From assembly GCA_958448635.1 (NCBI GenBank), contig CAUDEQ010000013.1:1-40460 (forward strand): a DNA stretch of 40,460 nt, read 5' to 3'. The notes under the pieces are model-generated. The model did no database searches and had not been told where the DNA came from. It worked only from the letters and a program-made list of their open reading frames with translations. Positions 33,080 to 40,339 of this stretch are shown piece by piece; positions within the stretch are counted from its first letter, which is position 1; the number at the start of each line of letters is the position of its first letter. A program made the translations under genes and the position numbers. The DNA comes from an uncultured Bacillota bacterium (GTDB lineage: Bacteria > Bacillota > Clostridia > Peptostreptococcales > Anaerovoracaceae).

Positions 33080-33166
33080 ATGGAGAATTGCGCTGCCGAT
33101 GCGTTTGCTGCGGAAGCGGTGAATATAAACGGTAAAAACAAATCGGAAAAAACACCTAAAAAATAA
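33080..33166 (+). CDS. Possible 28-residue small protein
   Basis: ATG 33080 is preceded by GGAGG (33064-33068, 11 nt away) and opens a 28-codon frame that ends at TAA 33164-33166, just before a strong terminator. The peptide is Ala-rich in its first half and Lys-rich at its end (KNKSEKTPKK). It has no recognisable family. It could equally be an untranslated 3' region of the permease message. Confidence 0.2.
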   Translation: MENCAADAFAAEAVNINGKNKSEKTPKK

Positions 33167-33177
33167 TAAAACGGAAC

Positions 33178-33225
33178 CGGAAGGCTCTTGCGTAATTTAC
33201 GTGAGACCTTCCGATTTCGTTTTTT
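33178..33225 (+). terminator. Intrinsic terminator after the permease gene
   Basis: CGGAAGG (33178-33184) pairs with CCTTCCG (33207-33213), extended inward by CTC/GAG and CGTA/TACG with one bulged A. TTTCGTTTTTT follows. It separates the hisD-permease unit from the LacI cluster. Confidence 0.85.
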
Positions 33226-33255
33226 GAGGAGAAAATGCGTCGCCTGCGAAAGGAA

Positions 33256-33267
33256 GAAACCGGTTTC
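33256..33267. promoter_or_regulatory. LacI-family operator-like palindrome upstream of the LacI gene
   Basis: GAAACCGGTTTC is a perfect 12-bp palindrome with the central CG usual for LacI-family sites. It lies 20 bp before the -35 of the regulator gene. It matches 9 of 12 positions of GTAACTGGTTAC at 35549-35560. A second dyad, AGATGGA/TCCATCT (33269-33288), lies beside it. Confidence 0.6.
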
Positions 33268-33287
33268 GAGATGGAATAAACTCCATC

Positions 33288-33316
33288 TTGATAGAATTTC
33301 AAAAAAGTGCGATAAT
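33288..33316 (+). promoter_or_regulatory. Promoter of the LacI-family regulator
   Basis: TTGATA (33288-33293) stands 17 bp before GATAAT (33311-33316), about 31 nt upstream of ATG 33348. Confidence 0.6.
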
Positions 33317-33347
33317 TAGTATACGCTCTGATATGAAGGGAGATATC

Positions 33348-34382
33348 ATGAATATCAAACAAATTGCAAAAGCAGCAGGAGTCTCCGTTGCAACGGTTTC
33401 AAGGGTAATGAACCATCCTGAGAACGTGGCGCCGAAAACGAGAGACAAGATACTGAAAATAATGGAAGAAGAGGAATACAAGCCCAACTGGTTCGCTCAG
33501 GGTCTGAACTTCAACAAGACGAAGACCATAGGACTGGTAATTCCGCATATGCTGACATCAATGTACATGGAGATAGCAAAGGGCGTCGAGGACGTTGCTC
33601 AGCAGAAGGGATATATAACCTTCATGTGCAACGTGGAAAAAGATATGGAGCTTGAAAAGAGCTATATCGAGCAGCTTCTCACCAGACGTGTGGACGGCAT
33701 AATACTGATGTTTTCTTCACTGGACGAAAGCTTCATCAAGTCAGTGGAGGCTCAGGGTGTGCCCGTCGTCATCATAGGGGAGGACAAGTGTGCCAGCGGC
33801 TTCAACACCGTGAAGGTGGACTGCAGGCTGGGAGCGGAGTCCATAGTTAGCAAGCTGATAGAGAATGGTCATGATACCGTCGGGATACTATGCGGAAACG
33901 ATCCGAGACAGGAAACACTCGACATGCTTGAAGGATATAAAAATATCCTGAATAAGAACGGGATCGAAATATTGGAGGAATATATAAAACCGGTGGAAAA
34001 TACCATAGAAGGAGGATATCTGGGTGCCAAGAAAATGATGGCGGATAAGCCTCCGCGAGCTATTTTCACCACCAGCGATGAAATCGCCTACGGCGCCATG
34101 GACGCAATAAAGGACAACAACATGAAGGTGCCGGATGACATAGCGGTGGCCGGATTCGGCAATTCCAGAATGTCAAATCTTGTGGAGCCGAAGCTGACGA
34201 CAGTAGCGCTGCCTTTCCATAAAATGGGCGTATACGGTGCACGACTTCTGTTCGACCTCATCGAATACGAAGATAAGAGCGAAATGGACAGTAAGCCTGA
34301 GCCAAGGCAGATAATACTTCAGACCAAGCTGAGAATAAGAAAATCCTGCGGACATAAAGAAAGAATTGGAGAGATGTTTTGA
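33348..34382 (+). CDS. LacI-family transcriptional regulator
   Basis: A 344-residue regulator. The N-terminal helix-turn-helix MNIKQIAKAAGVSVATVSRVMNH (1-23) is followed by a hinge helix (about 45-56) and a periplasmic-binding-protein-like effector domain (59-335) with TIGLVIPHM at its start and IAVAGFGNSRMS near its end. GAAGGG precedes ATG 33348. It overlaps the next gene by one base (TGATG), so regulator and flavoprotein are coupled. Palindromes upstream of this gene and of the carbamoylase gene are likely targets. The inducer is unknown; a pyrimidine or reduced pyrimidine is a reasonable guess from the neighbours. Confidence 0.93.
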   Translation: MNIKQIAKAAGVSVATVSRVMNHPENVAPKTRDKILKIMEEEEYKPNWFAQGLNFNKTKTIGLVIPHMLTSMYMEIAKGVEDVAQQKGYITFMCNVEKDMELEKSYIEQLLTRRVDGIILMFSSLDESFIKSVEAQGVPVVIIGEDKCASGFNTVKVDCRLGAESIVSKLIENGHDTVGILCGNDPRQETLDMLEGYKNILNKNGIEILEEYIKPVENTIEGGYLGAKKMMADKPPRAIFTTSDEIAYGAMDAIKDNNMKVPDDIAVAGFGNSRMSNLVEPKLTTVALPFHKMGVYGARLLFDLIEYEDKSEMDSKPEPRQIILQTKLRIRKSCGHKERIGEMF

Positions 34383-35491
34383 TGTTGAATACGAATTTTT
34401 TAGGACTGGAACTTAAGAATCCCATAATAATTGCTGCAGGCCCGTGGAACAGAGACGGTGAATCCCTTAAGGCCTCCATAGCGTCAGGTGCAGGCGCTGT
34501 GGTGACGGAGAGCATCATCAGCGACGCCATGCTGGATGTGCGTCCGAGGATAGCGTGTGATGAAAACGGAGCCCAGAACATAAGACTGTACAGCGATATA
34601 CAGATCGAAGGATGGGAGAGGGAGATGGGCATCGCCAAAAGCAACGGCGGTGTGGTAATAGCCAGCGTTTCCGCCCATACTCCGTCGGAGCTGGTGTATC
34701 TTGCCAGCAAGCTGGAAAAGTTCGGGGCAGACGCAATAGAAATCTCCGTATCCAACCCCATGGGAGAAGGCCTTGAGGTTGTGGCATCTCATGCGAACAT
34801 CATATATGAGATGACGAAGGAGGTAGTGTCTGCGGTCAAGCTTCCTGTCATAGTGAAGCTCTCTCAGAATACCACCAACATATCAAAGGTGGCAAAGGCT
34901 GTAAAGGCTGCGGGAGGCTCATGCGTCAGCGCCATAAATGCGGTAAGAGGCATACTGGGAGTCGATATAGAGTCGGCGCAGCCGGTGCTTTCCACATACG
35001 GAGGAATTTCCGGGGAATATATCAGACCTCTTGGTCTGGCGTCAGTGGCGACTATCTCACAGACGGTGGATATCCCCATCTGCGGCATAGGAGGAATAAA
35101 GAGCGGCAAACACGCCATCGAATATATGATGCTGGGAGCATCTGCGGTGCAGGTGGGAACTGCCGTGATGCTGGAGGGAAGAGACGCCGCCGGCAGGGTA
35201 GTTGCGGAAGTTGAGGAATGGTGCAGAGAACATGAGATACGCTCCATCGACGATATAAAGGGAAAAGCCCTTGAAAATCTGAAATCCTTCGATGAGATGA
35301 AAATAGAGCCTGCCGTGAGTACGGTGAAAAGTGTACCTTGCACGGAAAATTGCGAGAAATGCAGGATAGTTTGTTTATACGGAGCAATAAGAAAAGAAAA
35401 AGACACGGTTGTGGTGGATAGCAGTAAATGCAGCGGTTGCGGGCTGTGCACATTTATATGTCCGGTAAAAAAATTAAAACTTGAATGGTGA
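34382..35491 (+). CDS. PreA/dihydroorotate dehydrogenase-like flavoprotein with two 4Fe-4S clusters
   Basis: A 369-residue FMN TIM barrel (1-300) of the dihydroorotate/dihydropyrimidine dehydrogenase family joined to a bacterial ferredoxin domain (Cys320, 324, 327, 331 and Cys350, 353, 356, 360). ICGIGGIKSG and LGASAVQVGTAVM form the FMN phosphate site. At the active-site loop, where true PreA has NFSCPQ with catalytic Cys, this protein reads SVSNPM, so the Cys is missing and Asn stands in its place (Ser lies one residue before). Substrate is therefore open; a related cyclic amide or another reduced ring is possible. GGAGAG precedes ATG 34382, which overlaps the LacI stop. Confidence 0.8.
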   Translation: MLNTNFLGLELKNPIIIAAGPWNRDGESLKASIASGAGAVVTESIISDAMLDVRPRIACDENGAQNIRLYSDIQIEGWEREMGIAKSNGGVVIASVSAHTPSELVYLASKLEKFGADAIEISVSNPMGEGLEVVASHANIIYEMTKEVVSAVKLPVIVKLSQNTTNISKVAKAVKAAGGSCVSAINAVRGILGVDIESAQPVLSTYGGISGEYIRPLGLASVATISQTVDIPICGIGGIKSGKHAIEYMMLGASAVQVGTAVMLEGRDAAGRVVAEVEEWCREHEIRSIDDIKGKALENLKSFDEMKIEPAVSTVKSVPCTENCEKCRIVCLYGAIRKEKDTVVVDSSKCSGCGLCTFICPVKKLKLEW

Positions 35492-35506
35492 TTTAACAAA
35501 AATAGC

Positions 35507-35534
35507 TTGAAATATTCTGAAAATATGATATTAT
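35507..35534 (+). promoter_or_regulatory. Promoter of the carbamoylase-preT-preA cluster
   Basis: TTGAAA (35507-35512) stands 16 bp before an extended -10, TGATATTAT (TG at 35526-35527, TATTAT at 35529-35534). Transcription should start near 35541, just before the operator-like palindrome. Confidence 0.7.
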
Positions 35535-35547
35535 GTATATACTGATA

Positions 35548-35561
35548 TGTAACTGGTTACA
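35548..35561. promoter_or_regulatory. LacI-family operator-like palindrome at the carbamoylase promoter
   Basis: TGTAAC-TG-GTTACA has perfect 6-bp arms around a 2-bp centre and lies a few bases past the predicted transcription start, where a bound repressor would block elongation. Next to it AAACCGGT (35561-35568) repeats the core of the palindrome upstream of the LacI gene. Confidence 0.6.
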
Positions 35562-35609
35562 AACCGGTCGCAACTATAGATTTCATCAAGTTAAAGGAGG
35601 ATGAGTATA

Positions 35610-36905
35610 ATGTATAAGTGTAGTTTGGAAAGAATGTCCGACAAAATCAAAACTTTTGCTCAGTTCGGCGATGCAGGCCACGGTGGTATCACAAGATATT
35701 CACTGTCAGCAGAGGCTAATATGGCAAGAGCTGAATTCAAGAGGAGAATGGAAGCTATCGGAGCAAAGGTTGAATGTGACGATGTAGCATGCATGTATGC
35801 TACACTGGAAGGTTCAGATCCTAACGCCAAGAGAATCGTTATGGGTTCACACTGCGACTCAGTTAAGAACGGCGGAAACTACGACGGCATCCTGGGCGTT
35901 ATGACAGGTATGGAAGTTCTGGAAACGGTTGCAGCTGAAAACATTCCGCACAAGCACCCTCTTACAGCCATGATCTGGACAAACGAAGAAGGCTCACTGT
36001 ATCCACCTGCAATGATGGTATCGGGAATAATCTGCCACGATTATCTGCCTGAATCACTGAAACCTAATTTCATGTACGAAAACATGATGAAGTCGAAGCC
36101 AATGGACGAATCACCTTATGCTAACTTTGGAGAAGCTCTTGCAGCATCACCTTACAAAGGAGCAAAGGAAAACAGACTCAGCCCTGACAAATACTGTGCA
36201 ATGTTCGAAGCTCATCTGGAGCAGGGCCCTATCCTCGAAGATGCCGGAAATGAAATCGGTGCCGTACAGCTGGTAATGGGTATGTTCAACTACGGAATCA
36301 AGTTCACGGGATTCTCAGCTCACGCCGGTACATTCCCAATGGCAAAGAGACATGATGCTCTTCACGCTGCTTCCGCATTCATCGTTGAACTTCACAAGAG
36401 ATATGATGAATACAACAAGGAAGTTGTTGCTGCAGGAATGCCTGAATTCGTATTCACAACAGGTGAAATCAATGTTCACCCTTGCATTCACACAGTAATT
36501 CCTGATGAAGCAGTAGTTTCACTGGACGTAAGACATCCTGAACCTGAAGTAAGAGCTAAGTGCATGGATATCCTGAAGGAAATGGCTGCTCAGGAATGGG
36601 AACAGTGCAAGTGCGAAATCAAGGAAAACTGGGTAAGAGACACAGTATACTTCGACGAAAGACTGGTTGGATTTGTTGAAGAATCAATGGAAGAAATGGG
36701 AGCAAAATGGCAGAAGATCCTGTCAGGAGCAGGTCACGATGCACAGTTCTGCGCATATGTTATCCCTACAACAATGCTGTTCGCAAGAACTAAAGATGGT
36801 CTTTCACACTGCGAGCCTGAACACGTATCTGACGAAGACTGCACAGCAGTAGCAACAGCAACTCTGAACGCAGTTCTCAAATGCGACGCTTCACCTGAGT
36901 TTTAA
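35610..36905 (+). CDS. M20-family N-carbamoyl amino acid hydrolase / beta-ureidopropionase
   Basis: A zinc amidohydrolase that cuts N-carbamoyl amino acids to the amino acid, CO2 and ammonia. The 431 residues show the dinuclear metal site: His81 (GSHCDSVKNGG), Asp92 (NYDGILG), Glu126/Glu127 (WTNEEG), His202 (EAHLEQGP) and a C-terminal GHDAQ histidine, with a lid/dimerisation domain between about 215 and 330. With preT and preA nearby, N-carbamoyl-beta-alanine is the likely substrate, the last step of reductive uracil breakdown; a carbamoylase of hydantoin breakdown is the alternative. ATG 35610 is 9 nt from AAAGGAGG; ATG 35601 touches that site. Codon use (GAA, ATC, TCA) differs from upstream genes and suggests high expression. 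Confidence 0.88.
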   Translation: MYKCSLERMSDKIKTFAQFGDAGHGGITRYSLSAEANMARAEFKRRMEAIGAKVECDDVACMYATLEGSDPNAKRIVMGSHCDSVKNGGNYDGILGVMTGMEVLETVAAENIPHKHPLTAMIWTNEEGSLYPPAMMVSGIICHDYLPESLKPNFMYENMMKSKPMDESPYANFGEALAASPYKGAKENRLSPDKYCAMFEAHLEQGPILEDAGNEIGAVQLVMGMFNYGIKFTGFSAHAGTFPMAKRHDALHAASAFIVELHKRYDEYNKEVVAAGMPEFVFTTGEINVHPCIHTVIPDEAVVSLDVRHPEPEVRAKCMDILKEMAAQEWEQCKCEIKENWVRDTVYFDERLVGFVEESMEEMGAKWQKILSGAGHDAQFCAYVIPTTMLFARTKDGLSHCEPEHVSDEDCTAVATATLNAVLKCDASPEF

Positions 36906-36939
36906 TTAAGTTTAAGGTTTTCTAATCTTAGTTTGGTTT

Positions 36940-36993
36940 AGCTGTATTTTCAATAGACTTTCGAAAAAAAGCCTGCGGGAAATACAGCTTTTT
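36940..36993 (+). terminator. Terminator or attenuator between the carbamoylase gene and preT
   Basis: AGCTGTATTT (36940-36949) and AAATACAGCT (36980-36989) are perfect 10-nt arms followed by TTTTT; the 30-nt loop contains TTTCGAAA. No promoter is visible between it and preT, so partial read-through is likely if preT and preA share the upstream promoter. Confidence 0.65.
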
Positions 36994-37034
36994 ATCATAA
37001 GCCATGAGTGAAAATGCCATAAGGAGGAATTAAA

Positions 37035-38294
37035 TTGAGTAAAGTAGTAAAAGCAAAGTATACTGCTGAAGCTGTAGCCGGATTCGATCACAGAACCGCT
37101 ATGGAAGAAGCAGCAAGATGCCTGCTGTGCCACGACGCACCATGCAGCCAGGGCTGCCCTGCTGGAACAGATCCTGCAAAGTTCATCAGATCCATCAGAT
37201 TCAGAAATGTTAAAGGTGCAGCCGAAACCATCAGAGAAAACAATGTTTTAGGCGGAACTTGCGCAAGAGTATGTCCTTATGACAGACTGTGTGAAGAAGC
37301 ATGTTCAAGATGCGGCATAGATAAGCCGATCCAGATTGGTAAGCTGCAGAGATATGCTATTGATCAGGAAAAGATCTTCAAGATGAAGATACTGAAGGCT
37401 CCTGCAAAGAAAAAGGCCGCAAAGGTTGCATGCGTAGGAGCAGGTCCTGCATCGCTGGCAGCTGCTGCTGAACTGGCAAAGGCCGGTTACAGAGTAACTG
37501 TATTTGAAAGAGAAGAAAAGCCGGGCGGAGTTCTCACATACGGAATCGTTCCAAGCAGACTTCCGCAGGCAGTGGTAGATCACGATATCGCACAGGTTAA
37601 AGGCCTCGGTGTGAAATTCGAATTAGGTAAGGAAGTAAAGGCTGCTGATCTGGAAGAATACGATGCAGTATTCGTAGGAGCAGGTCTGTGGGGTGCAAAC
37701 CTTCCTAAGATCGAAGGAATCGATCTGGACGGAGTATATTCGGCAGTAGATTTCCTGAAGGCTGCAAGAACTCAGAAAACTGCTTTCGATCCCGGCAGGA
37801 AGGTTCTCGTAGTAGGCGGAGGAGACGTAGCAGTTGACTGTGCAGTATCCGCTAAGCTGCTGGGAGCTGACGATGTTAAGATCGTTTACAGAAGAACTCT
37901 CGAAGAGGCTCCCGGAAACATGACTGAATTCCAGTATGCTCTTACACTGGGAATCGGTATCACAACGGGAATGGCTCCTGATGCCATCAAGGGTACAGGC
38001 AAGGTAGAAGCAGTTGAATTCAAGGGCTTCAGAGATGAAGCTGCCAAGCTGGTTCTCAGCGCAGACACCATCGTATTCGCAACAGGCCAGACTGCAGAAG
38101 ATATGAGTGCCGTTGCTCCTGTTAAGATTGCCGACAAGGGTCTGATCAAGGCTCCTAAGGGCAAGGCAGGCGGCAAGTACTTCGCAGCAGGCGATATTGT
38201 AAACGGCGGTAAGACTGTTGTTGAAGCAGTTGCAGCAGGTAAGGAAGCTGCAGACGCTATGATTGCTTACCTTGAAAAGAAAGGAGTGAAATAG
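37035..38294 (+). CDS. preT: NAD-dependent dihydropyrimidine dehydrogenase subunit PreT
   Basis: The electron-input subunit of dihydropyrimidine dehydrogenase: it passes electrons between NADH and PreA. The 419 residues match E. coli PreT and the small subunit of glutamate synthase. An N-terminal domain binds two 4Fe-4S clusters (Cys29, 32, 37, 41 and Cys76, 80, 86, 90), then come an FAD-binding Rossmann fold with GAGPAS (135-140) and an NAD-binding fold with VVGGGDVAVD. TTG 37035 is the start, with AAGGAGG 7 nt upstream and no ATG nearby. preA begins one base after its stop. Confidence 0.93.
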   Translation: MSKVVKAKYTAEAVAGFDHRTAMEEAARCLLCHDAPCSQGCPAGTDPAKFIRSIRFRNVKGAAETIRENNVLGGTCARVCPYDRLCEEACSRCGIDKPIQIGKLQRYAIDQEKIFKMKILKAPAKKKAAKVACVGAGPASLAAAAELAKAGYRVTVFEREEKPGGVLTYGIVPSRLPQAVVDHDIAQVKGLGVKFELGKEVKAADLEEYDAVFVGAGLWGANLPKIEGIDLDGVYSAVDFLKAARTQKTAFDPGRKVLVVGGGDVAVDCAVSAKLLGADDVKIVYRRTLEEAPGNMTEFQYALTLGIGITTGMAPDAIKGTGKVEAVEFKGFRDEAAKLVLSADTIVFATGQTAEDMSAVAPVKIADKGLIKAPKGKAGGKYFAAGDIVNGGKTVVEAVAAGKEAADAMIAYLEKKGVK

Positions 38295-38295
38295 A

Positions 38296-39585
38296 ATGGC
38301 AATAAAGAAAGATTTATCGATTAACTATTTAGGAGTTAAATGTCTGAATCCGTTCTTCCTTTCATCATCACCGGTAGGCGGAAACTATGACATGGTTAGA
38401 AAATGCTACGAAACCGGTTGGGGCGGATGCTTCTTCAAGACAGTAGGTATCTTCGTAGCAGACGAATGCTCACCAAGATTTGACCAGACAAACAAGGAAG
38501 GTCTGCCTTGGCTGGGATTCAAAAATATGGAACAGATCTCAGATAAGCCGACTGAAAAGAACTTCGAGTTCATCTACAGACTGGTTAGAGATTATCCTGA
38601 ACACATCACAGTGGCCTCCATCATGGGTTCATCCGTAGAAGAATGGAAGCAGCTGGCTAAGATGTGCGACGAAGCAGGCGTTAAGCTGATAGAAGGTAAC
38701 TTCTCATGTCCTCAGATGACATCACACGATATGGGATCAGATGTTGGTACAAACAACGAGCTGGTTGAGACATATTCAAGAGCAGTTGCCGAAACTACAG
38801 ATATCCCGTTCATCGCAAAGATGACTCCAAACTGCAAGAACATGGAAGAGCATGCAAGAGCTGCATTAAAGGGCGGCGCTGCTGCAGTATCGGCTATCAA
38901 CACCATCAAGTCGATAACAAACATCGACTTTGAAAACAACACAGCAATGCCTGTAGTAGACGGAAAATCATCGATTTCCGGATATTCAGGAGCTGCTGTT
39001 AAGCCTATCGCTCTCAGATTCTGTACTCAGGTTCTTCAGGACCAGGGAATCCACGATATGGTCAAGGGCGGAAAGTACGACTTCGGTCACGGCATGGAAA
39101 TGTCCGGTATCGGCGGTATCGAAACATGGAGAGACGCTGCTGAATTCCTGGCAGTAGGCTGCAGAAACATTCAGGTTACAACAGCTATCATGCAGTACGG
39201 TTACAGAATCGTAGAAGATATGATTTCAGGTCTGTCCCACTTCATGGATGAAAGAGGATATGACAGCCTTGAAGATTTCATCGGATGCGCTCTGCCAAAC
39301 ATCATTCCTGCAGAAGAGCTGAACAGAGATTACAAGCTGCTGCCTAAGTTCGACGACAAGAAGTGCGTTGGCTGCGGAAGATGCTATGTATCCTGCTATG
39401 ATGCTGCTCATCAGGCCATCGACTGGAACGAAAAGAAGAGAAGACCTGAGCTGAACGACAATTGCGTTGGATGCCACCTGTGCCTCAACGTATGTCCTGT
39501 ACAGGGCTGCATCACTCCTGGAGAAATCAAGTGGAAGGAAGGCAGAAACCCTTCAGAAATCGCATTCAAGAAGGAATATATCTAA
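38296..39585 (+). CDS. preA: NAD-dependent dihydropyrimidine dehydrogenase subunit PreA
   Basis: The catalytic FMN subunit that reduces uracil and thymine to dihydropyrimidines, the first step of reductive pyrimidine catabolism. The 429 residues follow E. coli PreA nearly end to end: LSSSPVG, GWGGCFFKT, the active-site loop EGNFSCPQMTSH with Cys138, KMTPN, NTIKSITNID, GKSSISGYSG, SGIGGIETW, and a C-terminal ferredoxin domain (Cys357, 360, 363, 367 and Cys390, 393, 396, 400). An insert of about 14 residues (about 254-267, KGGKYDFGHG) precedes the SGIGGIETW motif. AAAGGAG lies inside the end of preT. A strong terminator follows. Confidence 0.96.
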   Translation: MAIKKDLSINYLGVKCLNPFFLSSSPVGGNYDMVRKCYETGWGGCFFKTVGIFVADECSPRFDQTNKEGLPWLGFKNMEQISDKPTEKNFEFIYRLVRDYPEHITVASIMGSSVEEWKQLAKMCDEAGVKLIEGNFSCPQMTSHDMGSDVGTNNELVETYSRAVAETTDIPFIAKMTPNCKNMEEHARAALKGGAAAVSAINTIKSITNIDFENNTAMPVVDGKSSISGYSGAAVKPIALRFCTQVLQDQGIHDMVKGGKYDFGHGMEMSGIGGIETWRDAAEFLAVGCRNIQVTTAIMQYGYRIVEDMISGLSHFMDERGYDSLEDFIGCALPNIIPAEELNRDYKLLPKFDDKKCVGCGRCYVSCYDAAHQAIDWNEKKRRPELNDNCVGCHLCLNVCPVQGCITPGEIKWKEGRNPSEIAFKKEYI

Positions 39586-39623
39586 GGAAGGACATGTTAA
39601 ACTACATTTAAACATATCTTTAG

Positions 39624-39656
39624 TGGAAAAGGTCGCTGTCACGGCGACCTTTTCCA
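39624..39656 (+). terminator. Intrinsic terminator after preA
   Basis: TGGAAAAGGTCGC (39624-39636) and its exact complement (39644-39656) form a 13-bp stem with a 7-nt loop. The descending arm carries the T-run CCTTTTCC. It closes the pyrimidine cluster. Confidence 0.85.
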
Positions 39657-39782
39657 TTACAAAAGCATGAGGAGCTTTAGAATCTCCAAAATATTATAGG
39701 ATCTTTCCCATAGTTAAGGATACCACACCACAAACCCACGCTTACATTACTTCCAGAACATTAAATTTTGGAGGTACATCCC

Positions 39783-40034
39783 ATGAAAAAACTTATTTCC
39801 TGCGAGTTTAATATCGACACCGCCTGTGTGGAACTGAAATATTCTGACGGCAGCGTGATTTCCATTAACTGCACCGCTGTTGAGGATGAGGTGGCAAATA
39901 GCCGTTTTCAGCGGTCTGAACTGGACTGGCTCATCTACAACGATCCGCTGTCCTATGCGGAGTTGATTTTAAATGGAGATCCAAAAGAATACTTGCGAAC
40001 CGTCACAGAGATACCACCGTCAGATTTTGATTGA
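39783..40034 (+). CDS. Small conserved protein resembling the DUF6061 family
   Basis: An 83-residue soluble protein. The N-terminal part (KLISCEFNIDTACVELKYSDGS) forms beta strands, and the C-terminal half (ELDWLIYNDPLSYAELILNGDP) is the stretch I recognise from small proteins annotated DUF6061 in Clostridia, many of them in integrative elements. I do not know a function. GGAGG (39770-39774) lies 8 nt before ATG 39783. Codon use (more GCC, ACC, CTG and GAG) differs from the preceding preA gene. A strong terminator follows directly, so it is a single-gene unit. Confidence 0.7.
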   Translation: MKKLISCEFNIDTACVELKYSDGSVISINCTAVEDEVANSRFQRSELDWLIYNDPLSYAELILNGDPKEYLRTVTEIPPSDFD

Positions 40035-40039
40035 TCGAC

Positions 40040-40086
40040 AAAGCCGCCAGAGGCACATCCAAGGAATGATGCTTCTGGCGGCTTTT
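40040..40086 (+). terminator. Intrinsic terminator after the small protein gene
   Basis: AAGCCGCCAGAGGC (40041-40054) pairs with GCTTCTGGCGGCTT (40071-40084; one G-T pair) around a 16-nt loop, then TTAATGTTTT. From here to 40281 lies A/T-rich sequence with no convincing gene; it holds an ACCTT/AAGGT hairpin (40141-40154) and a weak 31-codon frame (40160-40255). Confidence 0.85.
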
Positions 40087-40281
40087 AATGTTTTGCTAAT
40101 TATAATGCGTATATACTGCGTAGCTTTGACTCTGTTCTTGACCTTCAGAAAGGTAAAAAATGGAGTTCAAGAAAACCTTGATAGTAGATAAGAATTGGTC
40201 TATTTTCAAGAGTACCCAAAATTTTTTATGCTCTTCAAATCTTATCTGTTTTTAATGCGATATTTTAATGCCACAAAAAGC

Positions 40282-40310
40282 TTGTTAATACTATATTTTT
40301 GTGTTATACT
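40282..40310 (+). promoter_or_regulatory. Promoter of the helix-turn-helix gene
   Basis: TTGTTA (40282-40287) stands 17 bp before TATACT (40305-40310); transcription should begin near 40317, about 23 nt before the GTG start. Confidence 0.7.
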
Positions 40311-40339
40311 GTTACTGATATACGGGAGGCGGTGGTGCT

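Noticed and set aside
40160..40255. A 31-codon frame between the last terminator and the helix-turn-helix gene
   Set aside because: It has only a weak AAAGG site and no clear promoter, and its peptide resembles nothing known to me.
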